A stretch of 11,760 bases of DNA from an uncultured Paracoccaceae bacterium (lineage in GTDB: Bacteria > Pseudomonadota > Alphaproteobacteria > Rhodobacterales > Rhodobacteraceae). Shown piece by piece: positions 1-4,572 of this stretch; position 1 is the first letter of the stretch, and every line of letters starts with the position of its first letter. The stretch is taken from contig CALFSV010000264.1 in the NCBI GenBank assembly GCA_937916485.1, forward strand, positions 1-11,760, read 5' to 3'. The notes below the pieces were generated by a model, which saw only the letters and a list, made by a program, of their open reading frames with translations, made no database searches and was not told the DNA's origin. The translations under genes were made by a program, and so were the position numbers.

Positions 1-51
1 GAAGGCGGCCGCACCGTCGGCGCCGGCGTGGTGTCCAAGATCATCGCCTAA
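1..51 (+). CDS. tuf: Elongation factor Tu, C-terminal end (partial)
   Basis: The window opens inside a gene. The first 17 codons read EGGRTVGAGVVSKIIA followed by TAA, which is the characteristic C-terminus of bacterial EF-Tu (domain 3, usually ending in G-R-T-V-G-A-G-V-V-x-K-I). EF-Tu is the cytoplasmic GTPase that carries aminoacyl-tRNA to the ribosomal A site. Only the last 16 residues are present, so the G domain cannot be examined and it is not possible to say which tuf copy this is if the genome has two. A strong terminator about 90 bases downstream ends the transcript. Position immediately before tRNA-Trp, secE and nusG is a common alphaproteobacterial arrangement, here interrupted by a minus-strand gene. 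Confidence 0.95.
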   Translation, partial: EGGRTVGAGVVSKIIA

Positions 52-60
52 GTCGTTAAG

Positions 61-133
61 ATGACGCCTGTGTGTGGGTAGCGCCACAGGGGAAGGTTGC
101 AAAGCCAATCCCCGCAAGCGGCTCACACGTCAT
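61..133 (+). other. Branched RNA fold in the tuf 3' region
   Basis: Between the tuf stop and its terminator the RNA can form a closed, branched structure. The closing stem is ATGACG (61-66) with CGTCAT (128-133). Inside are hairpins CCTGTG/CACAGG (67-72/85-90), GGTTG/CAATC with one G-U pair (95-99/106-110) and a short CCG/CGG (112-114/119-121). The pairing is read directly from sequence and no energy was calculated. The fold sits directly upstream of the terminator, so it could be a stable 3' UTR or the body of a small RNA released from the tuf transcript. I do not recognise an established RNA family here. A chance fold in GC-rich DNA is possible. Confidence 0.35.
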
Positions 134-143
134 GGAAAAAGCT

Positions 144-173
144 AAGGGCGGGGGGAAACCTCCGCCCTTTTAT
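144..173 (+). terminator. Intrinsic terminator of tuf, probably bidirectional
   Basis: AAGGGCGG (144-151) pairs with CCGCCCTT (162-169). A G-U pair and two further G-C pairs extend the stem to 11 pairs, closed by a GAAA tetraloop (155-158). On the plus strand it runs into a T-rich tract (168-171, TTTT, then AT). On the minus strand the same hairpin is followed four bases later by a run of five T (complement of 136-140). It can therefore end both the tuf transcript and the convergent acyltransferase transcript. Confidence 0.88.
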
Positions 174-227
174 CTTGTCCGGGGCCGTGACGCTTTTCGA
201 CCTAGCGGCTTGCATGGAGGTGCTGCC

Positions 228-253
228 GTAAGGTGGGTTTGAACCCACCTTAC
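228..253. repeat. 26-base palindromic repeat, copy 1
   Basis: Arm GTAAGGTGGGT (228-238), loop TTGA (239-242), arm ACCCACCTTAC (243-253). The arms match perfectly and the whole element is identical to copy 3 at 3521-3546. Copy 2 at 2316-2341 has the same arms with a different loop. It lies in the convergent region between tuf and the acyltransferase gene. Its right arm supplies the TAA stop of that minus-strand gene (250-252). It looks like a dispersed REP-like element, and no transposase is nearby. Confidence 0.9.
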
Positions 254-936
254 CTCACCCGCCTCTCAGCCTCGGCCACGGCGCCTGTCATCGCTGCTGC
301 AAGTCGCTCTTGTGCTGCTGCCATGTCGTCGGGCGCCATTCGCCGGGGCAAGGGGTCCAGCACGCGGGCGTAGACCACCGCTCCGCGAGAGAATGGCATC
401 GGCAGGATCATTCGATCCCAGGTTTTCAGCCTTCGTTGGCGCGACATGGCATAGGCGTAGGTGAAGACAGGCACCCCTGCCGCCCGCGCCCATTCCAGCG
501 GCGCCGCGTTCAGAACCCGTGCGGGGCCGACAGGCCCATCGCCGGTCAGGCCGACGCTTTCGCCCGCACGCAGTCGGCGCAAAACCTCGCGTGTCGCTGC
601 CACCGCACCGCCCTTTGCCGGCACTCCGGTCGAGGTCATGCCAAGCCGTCCCTGAACTGTGGCCGAGACCCGGCCAATCGGCGAAGGATCGCTCAGCGTC
701 GTGACCTTCCCGTTCTTGCGTGGCCAATGGGCCGGGGCCATCAGGGAACACTCGTGCCAGATGATTGCAACAATGGCCCCCTCGGCCATGGCGGCATCGG
801 CGGCGTCCAGTCCGGTGACCTCCCAGCGGGATGTCGCTTGACACAACCGAATCCAACCCGCGATCAGCCGCGCCGCCAGCCCGATCCCAAAGCTCTCTAC
901 GATGGGCGAGGTGCGGATCTTGCTAGCAAGGGACAT
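250..936 (-). CDS. DUF374-type lysophospholipid acyltransferase family protein
   Basis: This 228-residue protein resembles the DUF374 group of the lysophospholipid/LpxL-like acyltransferase superfamily, predicted to transfer acyl chains to a lipid at the inner membrane. Recognisable blocks are IIWHE (58-62), LSDPSPIGR (81-89), the glycine-rich TGDGPVGPAR (131-140; many relatives read TPDGPRGP, so the first P and the R are changed here) and KTWDRMILPMPFSRG (171-185). The N-terminal region (about 10-35) is moderately hydrophobic and could associate with membrane. I chose ATG at 936 because GGAG (944-947) lies seven bases upstream; the longer TTG start at 942 would nearly abut it. The stop codon lies inside a palindromic repeat. 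It is the only minus-strand gene in the window, and its position between tuf and tRNA-Trp suggests insertion into an otherwise co-directional cluster. The acyl donor and acceptor cannot be inferred. Confidence 0.85.
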   Translation of the reverse strand: MSLASKIRTSPIVESFGIGLAARLIAGWIRLCQATSRWEVTGLDAADAAMAEGAIVAIIWHECSLMAPAHWPRKNGKVTTLSDPSPIGRVSATVQGRLGMTSTGVPAKGGAVAATREVLRRLRAGESVGLTGDGPVGPARVLNAAPLEWARAAGVPVFTYAYAMSRQRRLKTWDRMILPMPFSRGAVVYARVLDPLPRRMAPDDMAAAQERLAAAMTGAVAEAERRVR

Positions 937-1005
937 CGGCAAACTCCGGGTTCGGGCGAGGACATACTGGCGCTTTCAAGAGCATACGCAAGGGCCGGAA
1001 ACCCC

Positions 1006-1032
1006 TTGATCCCGGTTCCGTTCCGGGCTAAT
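1006..1032 (+). promoter_or_regulatory. Possible sigma-70-type promoter for tRNA-Trp (and secE-nusG)
   Basis: TTGATC (1006-1011) and GCTAAT (1027-1032) resemble -35 and -10 elements. The 15-base spacer is short. Transcription would start a few bases before the mature tRNA 5' end at 1046, which is where a tRNA promoter should lie. The spacer also contains the inverted repeat CCCGG/CCGGG. Some promoter is required here because the gene upstream is on the other strand and tuf has its own terminator. This particular match is only moderate. Confidence 0.35.
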
Positions 1033-1045
1033 CCCCGCGTCCAGT

Positions 1046-1121
1046 AGGGGTATAGCTCAGTTGGTAGAGCGACGGTCTCCAAAACCGTAGGTCGCGGGTT
1101 CAAGCCCTGCTGCCCCTGCCA
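1046..1121 (+). tRNA. trnW: tRNA-Trp (anticodon CCA)
   Basis: A complete 76-base cloverleaf. The acceptor stem is AGGGGTA (1046-1052) with TGCCCCT (1111-1117), then discriminator G and an encoded CCA (1119-1121). The D arm contains the usual AGCTCAGTTGGTAGAGC. The anticodon stem is ACGGT/ACCGT (1072-1076/1084-1088) around loop CTCCAAA, placing CCA at positions 34-36 (1079-1081), which reads UGG (tryptophan). The T arm is GCGGG/CCTGC with loop TTCAAGC (1099-1105). A tRNA-Trp gene directly ahead of secE-nusG is a widely conserved bacterial arrangement, which supports the call. The 123 bases between it and secE contain no gene. Confidence 0.98.
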
Positions 1122-1244
1122 CCTTCTATTGCCGGCCATGACCGGTGCTGATGGTGGCCACAATCCCGTTTCGCCCACCCAAGTCCCTTGAATTCCGTTC
1201 GGGAGGGTCGTATGACGCCCCTCAGTCCCGATAAGGTATGTCCC

Positions 1245-1445
1245 ATGGCCCGCACCAACCCAGTTCAATTTGTCCGTGAAACCCGCGCAGAGATTGCAAA
1301 GGTGGTTTGGCCAACCCGGCGTGAAGTGACCCTGACCACCATTATGGTGTTCTTTCTTGCTGCTCTTGCGGCGGTGTTCTTTTCGCTGGTCGATCTGGGG
1401 ATCAGGTCTGGCCTGACGGCGGTTCTGGCGTTCTTCGGAAGCTAG
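1245..1445 (+). CDS. secE: Preprotein translocase subunit SecE
   Basis: This 66-residue protein is the short, single-span form of SecE, the clamp subunit of the SecYEG translocon in the inner membrane. The conserved cytoplasmic amphipathic segment with the E-x-x-K-V-x-W-P-T-R-x-E signature covers residues 16-27 (EIAKVVWPTRRE). One membrane segment follows at about 29-54. Enterobacterial SecE is about twice as long because it has two extra spans. I chose ATG 1245 because the protein then begins MARTNP, as in relatives, and AAGG (1233-1236) lies eight bases upstream. An in-frame ATG at 1212, preceded by GGGAGGG (1201-1207), would add 11 residues and cannot be excluded. nusG follows after 207 bases, a common pairing. 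Confidence 0.95.
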   Translation: MARTNPVQFVRETRAEIAKVVWPTRREVTLTTIMVFFLAALAAVFFSLVDLGIRSGLTAVLAFFGS

Positions 1446-1613
1446 GACCCCACGGAGTTTGGGAGGCTCGTCGTCGCAAGCGGGCCTTGAATTCGGGTGC
1501 CAAGGGGCGTATGAGCCACGGACTTCCCGGGCGGGCGTGCGGCGATTCCCTTGTTGCGCGCCGTTTTCTTGTTTGGGGCAGGCGCATTCGGCGCCGAAAA
1601 GACTGGAATTATG

Positions 1614-1644
1614 AGGTCCCCTTTGGGGGCTTGCGCGTAAAGGG
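1614..1644 (+). promoter_or_regulatory. Hairpin with alternative pairing to the nusG ribosome-binding site
   Basis: In the 207 bases between secE and nusG, AGGTCCCC (1614-1621) can pair with GGGGGCTT (1625-1632) over a TTT loop, including two G-U pairs. The overlapping CCCTTT (1619-1624) is also complementary to AAAGGG (1639-1644), the likely nusG ribosome-binding site eight bases before ATG. The two pairings exclude each other, so the site could be exposed or hidden. The complementarity is plain in the sequence, but a regulatory role is inference. The rest of this spacer holds only a 12-base palindrome at 1587-1598. Confidence 0.3.
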
Positions 1645-1652
1645 CCCATAGA

Positions 1653-2183
1653 ATGGCGAAGCGGTGGTATTCGGTGAGCGTTCTGTCGAACTTCGAAAAG
1701 AAGATCGCTGAGCAGATCCGCACCAAGGTGGCCGAGCAGGGCCTTGAGGATCAGATCGACGAAGTTCTGGTTCCTACGGAAGAAGTGATTGAGGTTCGCC
1801 GGGGCAAGAAGGTCCAGGCTGAGCGTCGGTTCATGCCGGGGTACGTGCTTGTTCATATGGAAATGTCGGACGAGGGGTATCACCTGATTTCCCAGATCAA
1901 CCGGGTCACTGGTTTTCTGGGGCCGCAAGGTCGGCCAATGCCGATGCGCGATGCTGAGGTGCAGTCGATCCTTGGCCGTGTCCAGGAGGGCGAAGAAAGC
2001 CCACGCACCCTCATCCATTTCGAGATCGGCGAAAAGGTCAAGGTTGCCGACGGCCCGTTCGAGGATTTCGATGGAATGGTCGAGGAAGTCGACGAGGACA
2101 ACCAGCGCCTGAAGGTGACGGTCTCGATCTTTGGCCGGGCCACCCCGGTCGAACTGGAATTCACGCAGGTCGTCAAACAATGA
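1653..2183 (+). CDS. nusG: Transcription termination/antitermination factor NusG
   Basis: A full-length 176-residue NusG. The N-terminal NGN domain (about 1-115) starts with MAKRWYSVSVLSNFEKK and contains the RRFMPGYVLVHM block (58-69). Through this domain NusG binds the polymerase clamp near RpoC and RpoB, both encoded downstream here. A linker (about 110-123) leads to the C-terminal KOW domain (about 124-176), containing EIGEKVKVADGPFEDFDG and ending TPVELEFTQVVKQ, which in characterised homologues contacts Rho or ribosomal protein S10. Start ATG 1653 has AAAGGG (1639-1644) eight bases upstream. nusG precedes rplK by 178 bases containing a probable L1 leader, so the two may share a transcript while rplK translation is controlled separately. 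Confidence 0.98.
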   Translation: MAKRWYSVSVLSNFEKKIAEQIRTKVAEQGLEDQIDEVLVPTEEVIEVRRGKKVQAERRFMPGYVLVHMEMSDEGYHLISQINRVTGFLGPQGRPMPMRDAEVQSILGRVQEGEESPRTLIHFEIGEKVKVADGPFEDFDGMVEEVDEDNQRLKVTVSIFGRATPVELEFTQVVKQ

Positions 2184-2212
2184 CCTGACGGAACGGCCCC
2201 TGAAATGGGGTC

Positions 2213-2253
2213 CGTGGGAGGCAAGGCAACCGCGGTTGCTGAACCGGACCACG
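2213..2253 (+). promoter_or_regulatory. Probable L1-binding leader of rplK-rplA mRNA
   Basis: The nusG-rplK spacer holds a stem CGTGG (2213-2217) with CCACG (2249-2253). An asymmetric internal loop follows (GAGGCAAG on the 5' side, TGAACCGGA on the 3' side), then an upper stem GCAAC/GTTGC (2226-2230/2235-2239) with loop CGCG. In well-studied bacteria L1 represses its own operon by binding an rplK leader RNA that mimics its rRNA site. A GTGGGAGG...GAACC...CCACG arrangement before rplK matches what I recall of other alphaproteobacterial leaders. A preceding hairpin GGCCCC/GGGGTC (2195-2200/2207-2212) may be mutually exclusive with an extended lower stem. The pairing is visible; L1 binding is inferred from position and family knowledge. 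Confidence 0.6.
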
Positions 2254-2315
2254 CAACTGGGATGAACATCCGTTCAGCCCGAAGGACCAAGGGGCGCGCC
2301 CTGCGGTCGTTGGAT

Positions 2316-2341
2316 GTAAGGTGGGTAATGACCCACCTTAC
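2316..2341. repeat. 26-base palindromic repeat, copy 2
   Basis: Arm GTAAGGTGGGT (2316-2326), loop AATG (2327-2330), arm ACCCACCTTAC (2331-2341). The arms are identical to copies 1 and 3 and only the loop differs. It ends eight bases before the rplK ribosome-binding site (AGGAGG, about 2350-2355) and 20 bases before the ATG, so the RNA hairpin would stand immediately 5' of the ribosome-loading site. Confidence 0.9.
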
Positions 2342-2361
2342 CTATGAAACAGGAGGCCCTT

Positions 2362-2811
2362 ATGGCCAAGAAAGTAATGGGTCAGCTGAAGCTGCAGGTG
2401 AAAGCCGGGCAAGCCAACCCCTCCCCGCCGGTCGGTCCCGCACTGGGTCAGCGCGGCATCAACATCATGGAATTCTGCAAGGCCTTCAATGCCAAGACCG
2501 CAGACATGGAGCCCGGTTCGCCGATCCCCACCGTGATCACCTACTACCAGGACAAGTCGTTCTCGATCGACACCAAGTCCCCGCCCGCGTCGTACTTCCT
2601 TAAGAAGGCTGCCGGTCTCAAGCCTGTGGGCAAGCGCGCCCGTCCCCAAGGCTCTCCGCAGCCGGGCAAGGTCGTTGCTGGCACTGTGACGATCGCACAG
2701 GTGCGTGAAATTGCCGAAGCCAAGATGAAGGACCTCAATGCGACCAGCATCGAGGGTGCAATGCAGACCGTACTGGGCTCCGCCCGGTCCATGGGCATCG
2801 AGGTGAAGTAA
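2362..2811 (+). CDS. rplK: 50S ribosomal protein L11
   Basis: A 149-residue L11 protein, which binds the GTPase-associated centre of 23S rRNA at the base of the L7/L12 stalk. The N-terminal domain (1-75) carries the signature [20 protein letters not shown] (19-38). The C-terminal RNA-binding domain runs from about 104 to ARSMGIEVK. The hinge between domains (about 88-103, [16 protein letters not shown]) is longer and more basic than in the 142-residue E. coli protein. I chose ATG 2362 because AGGAGG lies just upstream and the protein then starts MAKKVMG. An in-frame ATG at 2344 lies upstream of that ribosome-binding site and is unlikely. The stop overlaps the rplA start (TAATG), so translation of the two is probably coupled. 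Confidence 0.98.
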   Translation: MAKKVMGQLKLQVKAGQANPSPPVGPALGQRGINIMEFCKAFNAKTADMEPGSPIPTVITYYQDKSFSIDTKSPPASYFLKKAAGLKPVGKRARPQGSPQPGKVVAGTVTIAQVREIAEAKMKDLNATSIEGAMQTVLGSARSMGIEVK

Positions 2812-3509
2812 TGGCAAAGTTTGGAAAGCGCACCCGCGCCGCACGCGAGGCCGTTGCTGGCAAAGAGCTTTTGGCTCTGTCTGAAGCCGTTTCGCTGATC
2901 AAGTCGAACGCGACTGCCAAGTTCGACGAGACCATCGAAATTTCGATGAACCTTGGCGTTGATCCCCGTCACGCAGACCAGATGGTTCGCGGCACTGTCA
3001 ACCTGCCCAATGGCACTGGCAAGACTGTCCGCGTCGCTGTCTTTGCCCGTGGGGCCAAGGCTGATGAAGCAACCGCAGCCGGCGCTGATATCGTTGGTGC
3101 CGAGGACCTGATGGAAACCATCCAGAGCGGCAAGATCGACTTCGATCGTTGCATTGCCACTCCGGACATGATGCCCATCGTTGGTCGTCTGGGTAAGATC
3201 CTTGGCCCCCGCAACCTGATGCCGAACCCAAAGATCGGCACCGTGACCATGGACGTGGCCGAGGCTGTGACCGCAGCCAAAGGCGGACAGGTTCAGTTCA
3301 AGGCAGAGAAGGCCGGCGTCATCCATGCCGGCGTTGGCAAGGCCAGCTTCGATGCGAAAGCCTTGGAAGAGAATATCCTGGCTTTCGTCGACGCGGTTGC
3401 CAAGGCAAAGCCGACGGGTGCCAAAGGCACCTATATGAAGAAGGTCTGCGTCAGCTCGACGATGGGCCCTGGCGTTTCGGTTGACCTCAGCTCGGCCACC
3501 GGGAACTGA
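2811..3509 (+). CDS. rplA: 50S ribosomal protein L1
   Basis: A full-length 232-residue L1 protein, which forms the mobile L1 stalk that handles deacylated tRNA in the E site. Domain I is split between the N-terminus and about 160-232, with domain II in between (about 68-158). The family signature [20 protein letters not shown] covers 125-144. The ATG overlaps the rplK stop by one base and is preceded by GAGGTGA (2800-2806), which lies inside the rplK coding sequence, indicating translational coupling. In characterised bacteria L1 is the repressor of this two-gene unit, consistent with the probable binding site at 2213-2253. Palindromic repeat copy 3 begins 11 bases after the stop, then a terminator. 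Confidence 0.98.
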   Translation: MAKFGKRTRAAREAVAGKELLALSEAVSLIKSNATAKFDETIEISMNLGVDPRHADQMVRGTVNLPNGTGKTVRVAVFARGAKADEATAAGADIVGAEDLMETIQSGKIDFDRCIATPDMMPIVGRLGKILGPRNLMPNPKIGTVTMDVAEAVTAAKGGQVQFKAEKAGVIHAGVGKASFDAKALEENILAFVDAVAKAKPTGAKGTYMKKVCVSSTMGPGVSVDLSSATGN

Positions 3510-3520
3510 ATGGAACGGAC

Positions 3521-3546
3521 GTAAGGTGGGTTTGAACCCACCTTAC
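3521..3546. repeat. 26-base palindromic repeat, copy 3
   Basis: Identical over all 26 bases to copy 1 at 228-253, including loop TTGA (3532-3535). It starts 11 bases after the rplA stop and lies 15 bases ahead of the rplKA terminator. Copies 2 and 3 therefore bracket the rplKA pair closely on both sides. In RNA it would form a stable hairpin in the 3' UTR, a position where REP-type hairpins are known to slow 3' exonuclease decay in other bacteria. Confidence 0.9.
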
Positions 3547-3561
3547 AGAACACCACGCAAG

Positions 3562-3593
3562 AAAGGGGCGGCGCGACGGCGCTGCCCCTTTTC
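3562..3593 (+). terminator. Intrinsic terminator after rplA
   Basis: AAAGGGGCGGCGC (3562-3574) pairs with GCGCTGCCCCTTT (3579-3591) with one G-U pair and loop GACG, giving a 13-pair stem. The T run is short (3589-3592), followed by CGCTTT. This ends the rplKA unit and implies a separate promoter for rplJL-rpoBC, though read-through may be partial. Confidence 0.85.
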
Positions 3594-3887
3594 GCTTTCG
3601 GCCGGACCGTCCGACGAGGACGACCTGTTTAGACTTTCCCTCTCATTAGGCCGGACCGATCAGGTGCCCGCAGAAGGGTTTTGTCGAGCAGGTCGCCGTC
3701 ATTCTGGAATTTGGGGCTTGGAAATCCTGCTCGCTCTCGATAGTAACCGCCGAGCAGGAGAGCGCGCGATTCGTCACGTGCTCTTTTGCGTTTCGTCCGA
3801 GACGGTGGGTGGCCAATTCGACGGTCGTAAATCCTGCCCGAGACGGGATCAGTCATACCGATAGGGGCACAGTCCTCGCTTGGTTAA
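3594..3887 (+). other. Gene-free region upstream of rplJ with pairing elements
   Basis: No convincing gene lies between the rplA terminator and rplJ. The region must contain the rplJL promoter, but I cannot place it with confidence. The best weak match is TTGTCG (3681-3686), an 18-base spacer, TGGAAT (3705-3710). CGAGCAGG occurs twice (3685-3692 and 3751-3758) with its exact complement CCTGCTCG between them (3726-3733), so two hairpins compete. A second overlapping complement pair is CGCTCTC (3732-3738) with GAGAGCG (3758-3764). A small hairpin CCCG/CGGG lies at 3837-3847. AAATCCTGC occurs at 3722-3730 and again at 3830-3838 or nearby. These suggest a structured leader; function is unproven. 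Confidence 0.5.
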
Positions 3888-3944
3888 GGCTCAGACCCGT
3901 AACAAGGACCCGAACGGTCGGACTATGTCCGGCCCAACTGAGCC
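3888..3944 (+). promoter_or_regulatory. Candidate L10 autoregulatory leader of rplJ-rplL
   Basis: GGCTCAG (3888-3894) pairs perfectly with CTGAGCC (3938-3944). Within it GTCGGAC (3917-3923) pairs with GTCCGGC (3927-3933) over loop TAT, with one T-G pair. The result is a two-helix rod with a strongly asymmetric internal loop: 22 bases on the 5' side and CCAA on the 3' side. It ends 43 bases before the rplJ GTG. An alternative pairing GACCC (3907-3911) with GGGTC (3947-3951) competes with it. L10, with L7/L12, represses its own mRNA in characterised bacteria by binding a bulged leader hairpin in this location. Position and shape fit, but I cannot identify consensus bases with certainty. Confidence 0.4.
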
Positions 3945-3987
3945 GGGGGTCGGTGTTATATCGAGCCCCACTACTTGGAGTGAAACT

Positions 3988-4500
3988 GTGGATAGAGCCC
4001 AGAAAGAAAAACTGGTCGAGGAACTCGGCCAGATCTTCGAAAGCTCTGGCGTCGTGGTGGTTGCACACTACGAAGGCATGACGGTTGCTCAAATGCAGGA
4101 CCTGCGCGGCAAAATGCGCGAAGCTGGTGGGTCCGTGCGCGTTGCCAAGAACAAGCTCGCCAAGATCGCCCTTGAAGGAAAGCCCTGCGAAAGCATCGGC
4201 TCTTACCTGACGGGCATGACCGTACTGGCCTATTCCGAAGATCCCGTGGCTGCCGCCAAGGTGATCGATGCTTACGCACAGACCAACGACAAGCTCGTTG
4301 TGCTGGGTGGGGCAATGGGCTCGTCGGCACTTGACCCTGCTGGGGTGAAGGTCGTCGCATCGATGCCGTCGCGTGAGGAGCTTATTGCTTCGATCGTCGG
4401 TTGCATTGGCGCGCCTGCCGCAAACCTTGCTGGGGCCATTGGCGCACCTGCTTCGAACATCGCGAGCATTCTTTCGACCATCGAAGAGAAGGCTGCATAA
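3988..4500 (+). CDS. rplJ: 50S ribosomal protein L10
   Basis: A 170-residue L10 protein, the base of the L7/L12 stalk, which anchors to 23S rRNA beside L11. I chose the GTG at 3988 because GGAG (3977-3980) lies seven bases upstream and the protein then begins [13 protein letters not shown] as in relatives. Longer in-frame starts upstream would run into the leader structure. The N-terminal rRNA-binding domain contains [15 protein letters not shown] (19-33) and [13 protein letters not shown] (50-62). The C-terminal helix that carries L7/L12 dimers contains two similar blocks 11 residues apart, [10 protein letters not shown] and [10 protein letters not shown] (140-160). It is followed by rplL after 72 bases containing a small GGGGT/ACCCC hairpin (4520-4532). 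Confidence 0.97.
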   Translation: MDRAQKEKLVEELGQIFESSGVVVVAHYEGMTVAQMQDLRGKMREAGGSVRVAKNKLAKIALEGKPCESIGSYLTGMTVLAYSEDPVAAAKVIDAYAQTNDKLVVLGGAMGSSALDPAGVKVVASMPSREELIASIVGCIGAPAANLAGAIGAPASNIASILSTIEEKAA

Positions 4501-4572
4501 GCGACCGAGCTGCCTCGCGGGGGTTGAACCCCTGACGTTGGAACACATATCAAACGAACGGAAAGCATCAAA

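Noticed and set aside
85..106. Resemblance to the c-di-GMP (GEMM-I) riboswitch core, CACAGGG...GCAAAGCC
   Set aside because: The hairpin that must lie between these two blocks is missing, the element is downstream of tuf rather than upstream of a gene, and nothing follows on the plus strand before the terminator.
310..1047. Plus-strand open frame of 245 codons opposite the acyltransferase
   Set aside because: The minus-strand frame shows conserved family motifs and a good ribosome-binding site; this frame is Cys/Arg/Pro-rich without a domain.
1134..1158. GGCCA/TGGCC inverted repeat after tRNA-Trp as a terminator
   Set aside because: Only five pairs with a long loop and no T run; tRNA-Trp and secE are more likely transcribed together.
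897..2252. Long minus-strand open frame (451 codons) across secE and nusG
   Set aside because: It lies opposite well-recognised genes and a tRNA, has no recognisable domain, and is His/Arg/Pro-rich, as expected for a shadow frame in GC-rich DNA.
228..3546. The three 26-base palindromes as a CRISPR array
   Set aside because: Copies are separated by unequal distances of one to two kilobases containing genes, with no spacers or cas genes.
3629..3856. Minus-strand 75-codon frame in the rplA-rplJ spacer
   Set aside because: No recognisable domain, no clear ribosome-binding site, and it overlaps RNA-pairing elements that explain the sequence better.
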